Part shown: positions 54,461 to 63,780 of the stretch, piece after piece
Layout of the letters: every line of letters begins with the position of its first letter
How positions within the stretch are numbered: the first letter of the stretch is position 1
Assembly (NCBI RefSeq): GCF_016905005.1
Contig: NZ_JADIKC010000008.1
Location: 62,001-126,000, forward strand
Length of the DNA: 64,000 nucleotides
DNA from: Dyella kyungheensis
GTDB taxonomy: Bacteria; Pseudomonadota; Gammaproteobacteria; Xanthomonadales; Rhodanobacteraceae
Reading direction: 5' to 3'
Made by a program: the position numbers and the translations under genes
Notes under the pieces: model-generated
Database searches by the model: none
What the model was told of the DNA's origin: nothing
What the model saw: only the letters and a program-made list of their open reading frames with translations

Positions 54461-56839
54461 ATGCGCAAGACGTCCTGGAATCGACGCCTGGTTCTGTTGT
54501 TGATGCTCGCCAGCCTGGTTCCACCCGTGGTGCATGCGGATGTCGCCGGCGAGGTATCTCGCTCCGATATCGCCCTTGGCCAGCCCAATGTGTTGCCCAC
54601 GCAGGCGGTGGGACTGGGCAACGGTGAACTGGGCGCGGCGTTCTGGGCCGCCGATGGATTCACCATCCAGCTCAACCGCATCGACACGTTGCCGTATCGG
54701 CGATCGCCGGGTCAGCTGGTTCTGCCGGACCTGAAGATGATGACGGCCGACCGGGCGTTCCGAGGCCGTCTTCGCTTGTACGACGGCATGCTGGAAGCCT
54801 CCGGCGGCGGTGTTGCGCTGAAGGCCTGGGTCGATCGCGACGCCGACCGCGTGATCGTCGACCTCGATGGACTTCCCGTGGCTTCGCCACAACGTATCCG
54901 GCTCCAGCTGTGGGCGCCGCGCAAACCCAACGCTGTGGCGAACAACGACATGGCGTTTCTCGCCGAAAGCTGGCGCGACGATGCGTTGCCCGGCGCGTCG
55001 GGTCGATCGTTCGGCTCGCTGGCCGGCATACGCGTGCTGGGCAGGCAGGCGCGTGCCGTGGTTATCGATGCGCGCACCGTCGAGGTGACGGCGCTTCCCG
55101 ATGCGAGCGGCCATCTTCGAGTGATCGCTGGCGCGCCTGCGTTCGACGGCAGCCATGCCGCGCGCGAGATGATCCAGCAGGCGTTGAATGTTCCCGCCGA
55201 TCGCGCCCACACCGAACAGTGGTGGCACGCGTACTGGTCGCGAGCGCTGGGTATCCAGGCGAACTCCGACGATGGCGTGGCGCGCTATGCCGAAACCCTG
55301 CGCACGCTGTATCTCTATGCGGCTGCCGCACATGCGGGCAGCGCCATGCCCGGCGCACAGGCTGGCATTGCCGATCTGTTCTCGTCCAGCGCGGACGATC
55401 ACTTCTGGGACCCGGCGGCCTATTGGTTCTGGAATACGCGCATGCAGGTGGCCGCCAATCTCGCCGCCGGCTTGCCCGAACTCAATGCCTCGGTGTTCGC
55501 GCTGTACCGGAACAACCTGGCCGCGATCAAGCAATGGACGCAGCGCCATATGGGCGGCCGCCCGGGCATCTGCGTGCCCGAGACCATGCGCTTCAACGGC
55601 AATGGCGTGGAGTACGAAAGCGATGCGTTCCGGCCCTTCGCCATCGTGACGCACAGTTGCGACCTGGGCTGGACGCCGACCTCCAACGCGCGGACGCTCA
55701 GTACCGGTGCCGAGGTCGGCTTGTGGGTATGGCGGACTTATCTGCAAACCGGCGACCGCGATTTCCTTCGCAGCAACTACCCGCTGATGGCGGAGGCAGC
55801 GCGTTTCCTGCTCGCCTACCAGCATCGCGGCGACGACGGTCTGCTGCACACCTCGCCGTCGAATGCGCACGAAACGCAGATGGACGTCACCGATCCGGCG
55901 ACCGATCTGTCGGCGATACACGCGCTGTATCCCGCCACGGCCGCCGCCGCCCAGGCGCTTGGCACGGATGCGCCATTGATTGGGCAATTGCAGCAGGCGC
56001 TGGCGAAGACGCCCTCGTTGCCGATCATGTCGGCACCCAGTGGCAGCGAGCCGGGGGCGCAGGTGTTGGCGGCCAGCGCCGACGCTAACGCGCCGTATCA
56101 GAACGGCGAGAACATCGGCCTCGAAGCGGTCTGGCCATATGCATTGATCGGCGTCGACAGCCCGCTGTTTCGCACGGCGCAGACGACGTTCCAGTGGCGT
56201 CCGTTCAAGTACGCCGCGACGTGGAGCTACGATCCGGTGCAGGCCGCGCATCTTGGCCTGGGCGACGAGGCGGCCAAGGCCATCTTCGAGCTGGTGCAGC
56301 GCTATCAGGTCTATCCCAACGGCATGGCGGCCTTGCTGCACGATCAACCCAGCGAGTTCTACCTCGAACAGGCGGCAATCACGGCGTTGGCGTTGCCATC
56401 CATGTTGGCGATCCAGGACAACGATCAGCTCGTCCGCGTTGGCGCTGCCATCCCCTCGGGTTGGACGATGCATGGCGCCGTCGCGCTTCAGCACAACGCC
56501 ACGGTGGAGGTGTCTGCCGTCGACGGGCAACTGGTGTCGTTCACGCTCAAGGGCGCCGACGACACGCCGCTGACCTGGGTCACGCCATGGCAGCAGGCGC
56601 GGGTGCGCGTGTGGCGGGATGGCGAGGCGCAGGCCAGCATCGATGCGCCGGCGGGACGCTTCGTGTTTCATCCGGCATCTGGGCATGTGTATCGCTTCGC
56701 CTTGACCGAGCATCCTCCTCAGCCCGCATTCGAGACTCCGGCCGAAGCCACCGTGAAGTCGCTGGGCAACGCGTCGATCGGCCTGGGGCCGCCGTGTTGT
56801 GCACCTCCGGCACATTATGTCCAGGCTCCGGATCATTAA
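54461..56839 (+). CDS. secreted GH95-like glycoside hydrolase
   Basis: 792-aa protein with signal peptide (MRKTSWNRRLVLLLMLASLV...). The layout follows GH95 (alpha-L-fucosidase/galactosidase, clan GH-L-like (alpha/alpha)6): N-terminal beta domain (LPTQAVGLGNGELGAAFWAA, RIDTLPYRR), helical catalytic barrel (DHFWDPAAYWFWNTRMQVAA, GAEVGLWVWRTYLQTGDRDF, LHTSPSNAHETQMDVTDPAT) and a C-terminal beta domain. The usual S-P-E-N/H catalytic wording is altered to SPSNAHE, so specificity and even activity are open. No transporter is beside it. Confidence 0.7.
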   Translation: MRKTSWNRRLVLLLMLASLVPPVVHADVAGEVSRSDIALGQPNVLPTQAVGLGNGELGAAFWAADGFTIQLNRIDTLPYRRSPGQLVLPDLKMMTADRAFRGRLRLYDGMLEASGGGVALKAWVDRDADRVIVDLDGLPVASPQRIRLQLWAPRKPNAVANNDMAFLAESWRDDALPGASGRSFGSLAGIRVLGRQARAVVIDARTVEVTALPDASGHLRVIAGAPAFDGSHAAREMIQQALNVPADRAHTEQWWHAYWSRALGIQANSDDGVARYAETLRTLYLYAAAAHAGSAMPGAQAGIADLFSSSADDHFWDPAAYWFWNTRMQVAANLAAGLPELNASVFALYRNNLAAIKQWTQRHMGGRPGICVPETMRFNGNGVEYESDAFRPFAIVTHSCDLGWTPTSNARTLSTGAEVGLWVWRTYLQTGDRDFLRSNYPLMAEAARFLLAYQHRGDDGLLHTSPSNAHETQMDVTDPATDLSAIHALYPATAAAAQALGTDAPLIGQLQQALAKTPSLPIMSAPSGSEPGAQVLAASADANAPYQNGENIGLEAVWPYALIGVDSPLFRTAQTTFQWRPFKYAATWSYDPVQAAHLGLGDEAAKAIFELVQRYQVYPNGMAALLHDQPSEFYLEQAAITALALPSMLAIQDNDQLVRVGAAIPSGWTMHGAVALQHNATVEVSAVDGQLVSFTLKGADDTPLTWVTPWQQARVRVWRDGEAQASIDAPAGRFVFHPASGHVYRFALTEHPPQPAFETPAEATVKSLGNASIGLGPPCCAPPAHYVQAPDH

Positions 56840-56868
56840 GCTGGGCGCGTCACCATCCCGGTATCGCC

Positions 56869-57321
56869 ATGGACATCCGAACACTCCGCCCCAGTGATCT
56901 TGAACTCGTCTGCCGGCATCGCGAGGAAATGTTTCGCGATGCCGGCAGACGCGACGATGTACTGGCGCCGATGACCGCGCATTTCCGCGAGTGGCTCAAG
57001 CCACGCCTCGCCGACGGCTCGTACTTCGGTTTCATGATGTCCGACCATGGCGTCGACGCCGCGGGCATCGGCCTGATGTTGATCGAGTGGCCGCCGCATC
57101 CCGAACATCCCACGCAGGACAAACGCGGCTACGTGCTGAATGTGTTCGTCGAGCCCGCTTACCGCAAGCGTGGACTGGCCCGAGAGCTGATGGCGCTGGC
57201 GGATGCGGAGTTCGCGCGGCGCGGCGTGAGCTACGCCGTGCTGCATGCCACGGAGAAGGGCCGGCCGCTCTACCAGGGCCTGGGCTGGAACGGCACCACC
57301 GAAATGGCCAAGCCGATCTAA
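56869..57321 (+). CDS. GNAT acetyltransferase
   Basis: 150-aa protein; acetyl-CoA loop VFVEPAYRKRGLARELMALA and C-terminal LHATEKGRPLYQGLGWNGTT. Start at MDIRTLRPSDLELV, the first GNAT strand. Substrate unknown. Its stop overlaps the convergent TPR-sulfotransferase stop by 4 bp. Confidence 0.85.
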   Translation: MDIRTLRPSDLELVCRHREEMFRDAGRRDDVLAPMTAHFREWLKPRLADGSYFGFMMSDHGVDAAGIGLMLIEWPPHPEHPTQDKRGYVLNVFVEPAYRKRGLARELMALADAEFARRGVSYAVLHATEKGRPLYQGLGWNGTTEMAKPI

Positions 57322-58913
57322 TCCACCGCGACGCCCGCATCGCGCAGGCGTTGGCGCAAGCGATCGAGCTTGTCGCCGTAACGCAGGCTGCGAGCCGTGT
57401 CCTGACGTATCGGCTGGCGCACCTGCGCCGCGCTGGGTGTGCTCAGCACGGTGCGCGAGGTCTGGTGGAACGTCAGGCAGGCGGGATCGAAAGGCAGCTC
57501 GCAGAAATCCAGCAGGCGCCGGATCGAAGGTTCCGGCTCGGCGACCAACGTTTCGTAGGGCAGGTCGAGTACGCGGTCGGGATACTTGTCGAGCCAGAAA
57601 CGTGTCAGCCGAAGAAAGTCGATGCAGTAATCGGCCATCTCATCGAGATCGCAAGTAAAACCTGCTTGCTCGGTGAAGCACTGGCGGTAGCACGCCAGGC
57701 AGGTTTCCACCGGATCGCGGCGCACGATCACCACGCGCGCCGCCGGCAACATCGCCAGCGCGGCGCCTACCAGGTACCAGGTGACCAGGCTTTTGTCGGT
57801 GAAGCGCGGTTTGCGACGACGCCAGTGCGCCGTTCGGGCGAGATACTCCTGGCCCAGGCGCTGCCAGTCCCCGGCGCTGGCGTCCGGCGCCCACAGCGGA
57901 AATGCCGAGCGGCGCCGATGCGTTTCCGCATCGATCACCAGCGACATGTCCTTGATCTCGTTCGCCCCCTCGACCTGCGGATGCGAAGCGAGGATCTGCT
58001 CCACCAAACTGGAACCCGAGCGCGGAATGCTGACGATGAAGATCGTTTCCTGACCGAGCGTGGGGTCCAGCGGCGCGGGCATGTCCTGTTCGAACATGCG
58101 CAGGATCGCATCGACGCGTCTGCGCTCGCCGGCGGCATCCCACTTCACGCGCTTGCGCCGGGAGGCATTGGCCAGTGCGAATACGTCGAAGGCTTGCGCA
58201 TAGTCGCCCTGGTCTTCCATCGCCTTGGCCAGCGTAAAGCCGAGCAGTTCGCGATGGCGCGGCGACAGGCCGTCGCGCGCCAGTGCGCTTTGCAATTGGG
58301 TCCTGTCATTGGCGTCGAAACGCACCGTATTGAGATTGGACAGGCCGAACCATCCTTCGGCGTTGCCGGGATCCAGGCGCAGCACATCGCGAAAGCCCGC
58401 GATGGCCGCATCGATCTGGCCCAGGCTCGCCTGTGCCTTGGCCAGCGACAACTTGGCCAGGACATGCGAAGGCGCAAGCTCCAGCGCCTGCTGCAACACA
58501 GTGATGGCTTCTTCGGTCTGCGCCTGACGCCAAAGCGCCTCGCCGAGATTGAACCACGCTGCTCCCGAGCGGGGTGCGAGTTCGCAGGCGCGTCGCAGAT
58601 GCATCATCGCCTCGTCGATCTCGCCTTGCTCGTACAGGGCGATGCCTAGCCCCAGACGCAAGTCAGAATCCTCGGGCCAGTTCGGCAGCACCTCGCGGAA
58701 ACAACGGATCGCCTGCACGTGCTCGCTGCGGCGCTGCGCAGCCATGCCCAGCATGCGAATGGCGTCTGCATTGCCCGGCGCCAGCGCCAGCAACTGGATC
58801 AGCGAACGCTCGGCGGCATCGAACTGGCGCTGCCGCCATTCCTCACGCGCCTTGGCCCACAGGCGCGCGGCGGTGGGCGAGAGTGGTGTGGGTTGCGCGG
58901 TTTGCTGAGTCAT
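57318..58913 (-). CDS. TPR-containing sulfotransferase
   Basis: 531-aa protein: TPR units over residues about 20-200 (AAERSLIQLLALAPGNADAI; AWFNLGEALWRQAQTEEAIT), then a sulfotransferase domain (about 285-531) with the PAPS loop IFIVSIPRSGSSLVEQILAS and VVIVRRDPVETCLACYRQ. No signal peptide. It lies 111 bp downstream of the TonB receptor at 59-62 kb on the same strand, repeating the pairing seen at 42.8-47.4 kb in reversed gene order. Acceptor unknown. Confidence 0.86.
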   Translation of the reverse strand: MTQQTAQPTPLSPTAARLWAKAREEWRQRQFDAAERSLIQLLALAPGNADAIRMLGMAAQRRSEHVQAIRCFREVLPNWPEDSDLRLGLGIALYEQGEIDEAMMHLRRACELAPRSGAAWFNLGEALWRQAQTEEAITVLQQALELAPSHVLAKLSLAKAQASLGQIDAAIAGFRDVLRLDPGNAEGWFGLSNLNTVRFDANDRTQLQSALARDGLSPRHRELLGFTLAKAMEDQGDYAQAFDVFALANASRRKRVKWDAAGERRRVDAILRMFEQDMPAPLDPTLGQETIFIVSIPRSGSSLVEQILASHPQVEGANEIKDMSLVIDAETHRRRSAFPLWAPDASAGDWQRLGQEYLARTAHWRRRKPRFTDKSLVTWYLVGAALAMLPAARVVIVRRDPVETCLACYRQCFTEQAGFTCDLDEMADYCIDFLRLTRFWLDKYPDRVLDLPYETLVAEPEPSIRRLLDFCELPFDPACLTFHQTSRTVLSTPSAAQVRQPIRQDTARSLRYGDKLDRLRQRLRDAGVAVD

Positions 58914-59024
58914 CTCGTCACCGGCAGGCGTTGACGAAGGAGGCTACACAACTCGCGCGAACCCTGCAAAAAAGAGGCGCCGGGCATGCGCGCGGCGCCG
59001 GGGGAGAGCGACTGCGTGCACTGC

Positions 59025-62000
59025 TCAAAAATCGCAGGCCACCGACAGGCGGACGCTACGCGGGGGACGGGTGTCCTGTACTCGCCCGTAATCGGGATTG
59101 GGGCTGCTGGTCGTACCGAACACGTTGTTGTAGAAAATCGGCGTCTGCTCGTTGAACACGTTGAACACCGCGAAGTTGAAGTCGAGCTTGTGGTCGGCCC
59201 AGGCCGGCCGGTAATCCACGCTCAGGTCGAGGTTGTGGACCCAGGGCGAATTGCCCAGCGAGCCCGGTGGCACTGGCACGCCGCCGCACCAGTAATAGGT
59301 GTGCGAACCATGCAGGGCCAGCTGATCGGGACCGTAGCCGCCGCGGCACAGGCGCGGCGTGCCCGAGGTGACGTAGAGATTGGCGCCCACCGTCCACTGC
59401 GGATCGATCGCGTACGCGCTGAAGATCTTGAATTGATGCGTGCGGTTGTTCGGCAGCACGCCGCTGGACCATTCCATGCGCTCGGGGAAATCCCAGGCGG
59501 TGGTGATCGACTCGTACGAGCCGCCCTGTTGCGAGTACGTGCTCACCGGTCCTTCGTCGTTGCCCCAGGTGCGCGAGAACACGTAATCGAACTTGGCGAA
59601 CCACTTGCCGTCCCACTGATGCTCCAGCGACAGGTCGAGCGAGTAGTAGCGGCGCTCCGGGCCTTTCGGAAAGCCCTGGTCCTGGGCGGTCAAAGTCACC
59701 GGCACCAGGCTGCCATTCGGCGCCTTCATCAGGATGTGGTTGGTCTCGCCCGGATTGATCAGGATCAGGCTTTGCGCCCAGTCCGTACAGCTGTCGGGCG
59801 TCATCCACGCATAGCCCTGGTTGCGGCCGGCGGTGCACTCGCGTTGCTCGTCGTCGAAGTCGTCGATGATGCGGTTCATGCGCTGATACGTACCGGTGGC
59901 ACCGAACACCCACGACGTTCCCAGCATCTGGAACTGCTGCTGCATGCCGAGCACGTAGTTATCGGAGAACTCCGCCTTGATGCCTTGTGCAGCGGAGATG
60001 CGCGGGTCCTTCGCCTGGCCATACTCGTTGTCGACGGACACACCGGTTTCCGGCGTCTGCGGCAAGGGCTTGAAACCGATCGGCACGCCGGTGTTCGGAT
60101 CGATGCCGGTGTAGGTGCCGTACACGCCGGCATTCACCACGGGCGCGGCGATGGACAGCGCCACCTGTTCCGGCAGCGCCAGATAGTAGCGGCCGGCGTT
60201 GCCGAACACCTTCAGGGTGGAATCGCCGTGCACGTCCCAGCTGAAGCCCAGGCGCGGCGCCCATTGCGGCTTGGTTTCGCGGATATAGGGCACGCCCGAG
60301 GCGTCGTAGTTGACGAACTGATCGTTGCGCAGGCCGATGTTCAACAGCCAGTCGGGCGTGACCTGCCAGTTGTCCATCACGTACTGCGCGCGCTGCGATA
60401 CCCGCAGCGAGGCCACGCTGAGATCGACGTGTCGCTGCACGTAATAGCAATGCTGCTTGCCGTCGGAACCCATATGGCATTGGTCCGATGGCGCCACGTA
60501 CGGCGGAATATTGGGGTCGGTGCCGAACACCGGCGAGCCCGGATCGCTTTCGCCGTAGATCCATTCGTAACCCGGACCGGTGTTTTGCGAGCCGTCGTTC
60601 AGATCCCAGGAGTTGATGTTGTCGACACCAACCTGCAGGTCGTGGTCGCCCAGCTTGTAGTTGAGGCTCAGGCGATAGTTGGTGATCGATTCGCTGTGGT
60701 TCGGGTCGGCAATGGTCGAGTTGACCTGCGAGTTGCGGATGCCGCCGGGCGGAACGAAGTTCGGATCCTGCACGGACGCGCTGGAGATGTGCGGCAACTC
60801 CGGATCGAAGCCCGGGTACGCCGGCTGCGCGGTGTAGTAGTGGCCGTGCATCTTGCCGAACATCGCGTTCAGCGTGAGGTTGTCGGTGATGTAGGAGGTG
60901 TAATTGGCCACCCACATGGTGAACGACGTTTTGGCCGTCTGGTCCAGGCTGTTGAAGTCGCCGCGTTGCAGGGTGTCGTAATCGAAATCGTAGAAGGTGC
61001 CCGTGGTCTTGTGCGAATTCTTCAGCGCGGTGACCGAGAACACGTTGCTGTCGTTGATGTTCCAGCTCAGCTTGCCGTACAGCTTGGGATCGCTGACGCT
61101 GACCGCCTCGGTGGTGGCGCCGCCGCCGAACTCCGAAGTCGTCTTGTAATGCGTCTTGTCCTGCTCGGCGGCGATGTACAGGAACAGCTTGTCGCGGATC
61201 AGCGGGCCGCTGATGTACGCGTCGTAGATGGTTTCGGCGGAGCTGTCGTTCTTGTGATAGACGGCGATGTCGCCCGGACGATTGCCGACCGACGTCTCCA
61301 GCGGATTGGCGTAGTAATAGTTGTCGGGATCGGCGCGCAGGCTGGCCGGTTGCGTCAACGCACGCGCACCGAAATGCCATTCGTTGGAGCCGCTCTTGCC
61401 GATCTGGTTGATCACGCCGCCGATGGAGCGGCCATAGCGGGCGTCGTAGCCGCTGATATAGGTCTGCTGCTGGTCGATGGCGCCGAAGGGCAGGGTGATG
61501 CCGCCCTGGTTGTTGAGCGCCTCGGTGACGTTCATGCCGTCGACGTAGTACGCGTTCTCGGCGGTCGAGGCACCGCCGAACACATTGATCGGCGTGCCGA
61601 GCGGGCCCTTGGTCAACTCCGGCGAGCCCATGTTGACGCCGGGAGCGAGCATCGCGATGTCTTCGGCGGTGCGTGCCAGCGGCAACTGCTGCAGTTGCTT
61701 GGCCGTCACCGTGGTCACCTGGTTGGTGGTGCTCACGTCGATCGGCGGGATCGAGTTGGCCTTGACGCTGACCGACGACAACGTCACCGCGTTGGCCGCG
61801 TCGCCGGCCGAAAAGTTGACCACCACCGCGCCTGCCGCCACCGGGCTGACATCGTCGCGCGTCTGCACCACCTTGCCGTCCCGCAGCAGCGACACCGTAT
61901 AGGAGCCCACCGGCAGCGTGATCGAGTAGCGGCCGGACGCATCCACCGGGATGGTGCGGTTGAAGCCCGCGCCGCTGGTGATCTGGATGCTTTCGTTCGA

Positions 62001-62159
62001 TGCCACCGGCACCGTGCCGTAGATGGTGCCGTTGGTCGCCTGCGCCCAGGCGCCTCCGCTCAGCCCCAAGGCGATCGAACCGATGGCTAGCGGCAACGCC
62101 TTGCGCCGGAGAACCTGCTGGGGATGCAACGCGCGCAACGATTTGCCCCTCATGATCAT
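59025..62159 (-). CDS. TonB-dependent receptor with N-terminal carboxypeptidase-regulatory-like domain (TBDR 3, Oar-like)
   Basis: 1044-aa outer-membrane protein. After the signal peptide (ends SGGAWAQATN) a beta-sandwich domain (residues about 45-105, IPVDASGRYSITLPVGSYTV) precedes the plug (LPLARTAEDIAMLAPGVNMG, YVDGMNVTEALNN) and a large barrel ending in VRLSVACDF. Oar-like receptors import peptides or proteins and export/import signals in some bacteria. GGAG is five bases before the chosen ATG; a GTG two codons earlier and an ATG two codons later are alternatives. Probably co-transcribed with the TPR-sulfotransferase. Confidence 0.9.
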   Translation of the reverse strand: MIMRGKSLRALHPQQVLRRKALPLAIGSIALGLSGGAWAQATNGTIYGTVPVASNESIQITSGAGFNRTIPVDASGRYSITLPVGSYTVSLLRDGKVVQTRDDVSPVAAGAVVVNFSAGDAANAVTLSSVSVKANSIPPIDVSTTNQVTTVTAKQLQQLPLARTAEDIAMLAPGVNMGSPELTKGPLGTPINVFGGASTAENAYYVDGMNVTEALNNQGGITLPFGAIDQQQTYISGYDARYGRSIGGVINQIGKSGSNEWHFGARALTQPASLRADPDNYYYANPLETSVGNRPGDIAVYHKNDSSAETIYDAYISGPLIRDKLFLYIAAEQDKTHYKTTSEFGGGATTEAVSVSDPKLYGKLSWNINDSNVFSVTALKNSHKTTGTFYDFDYDTLQRGDFNSLDQTAKTSFTMWVANYTSYITDNLTLNAMFGKMHGHYYTAQPAYPGFDPELPHISSASVQDPNFVPPGGIRNSQVNSTIADPNHSESITNYRLSLNYKLGDHDLQVGVDNINSWDLNDGSQNTGPGYEWIYGESDPGSPVFGTDPNIPPYVAPSDQCHMGSDGKQHCYYVQRHVDLSVASLRVSQRAQYVMDNWQVTPDWLLNIGLRNDQFVNYDASGVPYIRETKPQWAPRLGFSWDVHGDSTLKVFGNAGRYYLALPEQVALSIAAPVVNAGVYGTYTGIDPNTGVPIGFKPLPQTPETGVSVDNEYGQAKDPRISAAQGIKAEFSDNYVLGMQQQFQMLGTSWVFGATGTYQRMNRIIDDFDDEQRECTAGRNQGYAWMTPDSCTDWAQSLILINPGETNHILMKAPNGSLVPVTLTAQDQGFPKGPERRYYSLDLSLEHQWDGKWFAKFDYVFSRTWGNDEGPVSTYSQQGGSYESITTAWDFPERMEWSSGVLPNNRTHQFKIFSAYAIDPQWTVGANLYVTSGTPRLCRGGYGPDQLALHGSHTYYWCGGVPVPPGSLGNSPWVHNLDLSVDYRPAWADHKLDFNFAVFNVFNEQTPIFYNNVFGTTSSPNPDYGRVQDTRPPRSVRLSVACDF

Positions 62160-62533
62160 ATGCACTCCACTCTGTTGAAACGCCGGTACTGCGCTTTCCG
62201 GTGTGGATGCCGTCTGCCGGCTTCATCGCGTGATCGATGAAGCCACGGCCGCTCCCACCGGCAGGTGATGCGAAATCGGATGCTTGGATACGACGTGGCC
62301 TGCCGCGCCGACAACGCGCCATGACGTGGCGGCCCGAGGCTGTCCACGGCAATGCAAACGTTGAAGGTGGCGCTTTGAACGAACCCCGGTCAGCTCAAGT
62401 GCACGATCGAGCGTAGTCGTCGTCAGGCGCGAGCCGCCAATGAAAAAAATTCGCCACACCATAACTGCGGGTTATGGTGTGGCACACATGCGGCATCGAT
62501 GCATGACGGATGGCACGCGCGCTCTGCGTGCGA
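62160..62533. promoter_or_regulatory. intergenic region upstream of TBDR 3 with the gltS terminator
   Basis: 374 bp. The right part holds the terminator of the gltS operon (62443-62482). The remaining ~280 bp before the receptor must contain its promoter; I cannot point to a convincing -35/-10 pair. Confidence 0.5.
62443..62482 (-). terminator. rho-independent terminator of the gltS operon
   Basis: Perfect 12-bp stem CCACACCATAAC-TGCGG-GTTATGGTGTGG (62454-62482); on the minus strand it is followed by CGAATTTTTTTC. It lies about 50 bases after the gltS stop codon. Confidence 0.92.
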
Positions 62534-63739
62534 TCACGTCCACACGTTGACGAACACCGTGATGATCACCGCATTGGTGAAGTCGATCAGGAACGCGCCG
62601 ACCACGGGAGCAACCAGGAAAGCGCGCGGTGCGGGGCCGAAACGTTCGGTCAGCGCGCTCATGCAGGCCATCGCGTTGGCGGTGGTTCCCAGCATGAAGC
62701 CGGTGAAGCCGCTGGCCATCACGGCGGCATCGTAGTCGCGGCCCATCAGCTGCAGCAGCGGCCAGCAGCACAAGGCCACCACCAGCACGGACTGCAACAC
62801 CAGGTTGACCAGCAGGGGCAGCGCCAGACCGGCCAGGTCCCACAGGTGCAGGTCCATCAGCACCACCACCAGGAACAGCGAGAGGCTCGCGTTGCCGATC
62901 AGCTCCATGCTGCAGACCGACAATCCGAACCAATGGAAGTGATCGTCGATGTTGCGCAGGACCGCGCCCGCCAGCATGGCGCCGATATAGCTGGGCAAGG
63001 TCAGTCCGAGCATGCCCAGGCCCTGGCTGATCCACGCGCCGATACCCATCGCGATCAGGATGAAGACGAGGCTCTTGAGTCCGGCATGCGCCGGCTCGAT
63101 GAAGCGGCGCTCCGGCTCCGTCGCTACCGTGGCCGTTGGCTCGCCCGCGTCGATTCGTGTCGCCGCGGCCGGATAGAGGCCGAGGCGCTCGATCAGCAGC
63201 GCCGCCAGCGGCGAGCCGAGGATGGAACCGCAGACGATGCCGGCCATTGCATTGGCCAGCGCCACGCTGCGCGCCCCGTGCACGCCGGCCTTGGCGAACA
63301 GCGGCGCGAACGCCAGACCGGTGGCGGGACCGCCCGCCAGGGTGGCCGATCCGGTGACTACGCCAAACAGCGGCGGTAAACCAAACGCCTTCGCCATGCC
63401 GATACCGAGCAGGTTCTGCACAACCGCCAGACCGCTGGCCAGTCCAAGAAACATCAGAATCTGGCGGCCGCCGACCTTGAGCAGACTGGCGCTGGCGTTG
63501 AAGCCGATCACGGTGAAGAACGCGATCATCAGCGGTTGCTCGAAGCTCGTGTCGAACTGCAACGGCGTGATGCCCCAGTGCCTGCACACCAGCATCGCCA
63601 ACGCCACCAGCAGCCCGCCGATCACCGGCGCGGGAATGCTGAAGCGCATGAGCAGCGGCACGCGTTTTCGAATGGCGTAGCCGACGAGCAGCAGCAGGCC
63701 GCCGCAGGCCAGTGTCTGGATCGAATCGAGTGTCAGCAC
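62534..63739 (-). CDS. gltS: sodium/glutamate symporter GltS
   Basis: 401 aa when started at the GTG at 63739, the same length as E. coli GltS and aligned with its N-terminus (LTLDSIQTLA versus FHLDTLATL); a TTG two codons earlier is an alternative. Ten or more hydrophobic helices, with two inverted halves each holding a Gly-rich reentrant loop (TGSATLAGGPATGLAFAPLF; ASGFTGFMLGTTANAMACMS). Na+-driven uptake of L- and D-glutamate. It follows the DUF1611 gene by 41 bp and ends at a strong terminator. Confidence 0.92.
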   Translation of the reverse strand: MLTLDSIQTLACGGLLLLVGYAIRKRVPLLMRFSIPAPVIGGLLVALAMLVCRHWGITPLQFDTSFEQPLMIAFFTVIGFNASASLLKVGGRQILMFLGLASGLAVVQNLLGIGMAKAFGLPPLFGVVTGSATLAGGPATGLAFAPLFAKAGVHGARSVALANAMAGIVCGSILGSPLAALLIERLGLYPAAATRIDAGEPTATVATEPERRFIEPAHAGLKSLVFILIAMGIGAWISQGLGMLGLTLPSYIGAMLAGAVLRNIDDHFHWFGLSVCSMELIGNASLSLFLVVVLMDLHLWDLAGLALPLLVNLVLQSVLVVALCCWPLLQLMGRDYDAAVMASGFTGFMLGTTANAMACMSALTERFGPAPRAFLVAPVVGAFLIDFTNAVIITVFVNVWT

Positions 63740-63780
63740 GCGCAAGTACCCTGGTCGGCCGCCATGGCGAGTCTATAGGC

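Noticed and set aside
58986-62090. 1034-codon open frame on the plus strand opposite TBDR 3
   Set aside because: Its predicted product is Arg/Val/His-rich without domains; it is the antisense shadow of the receptor gene caused by high GC at third positions.
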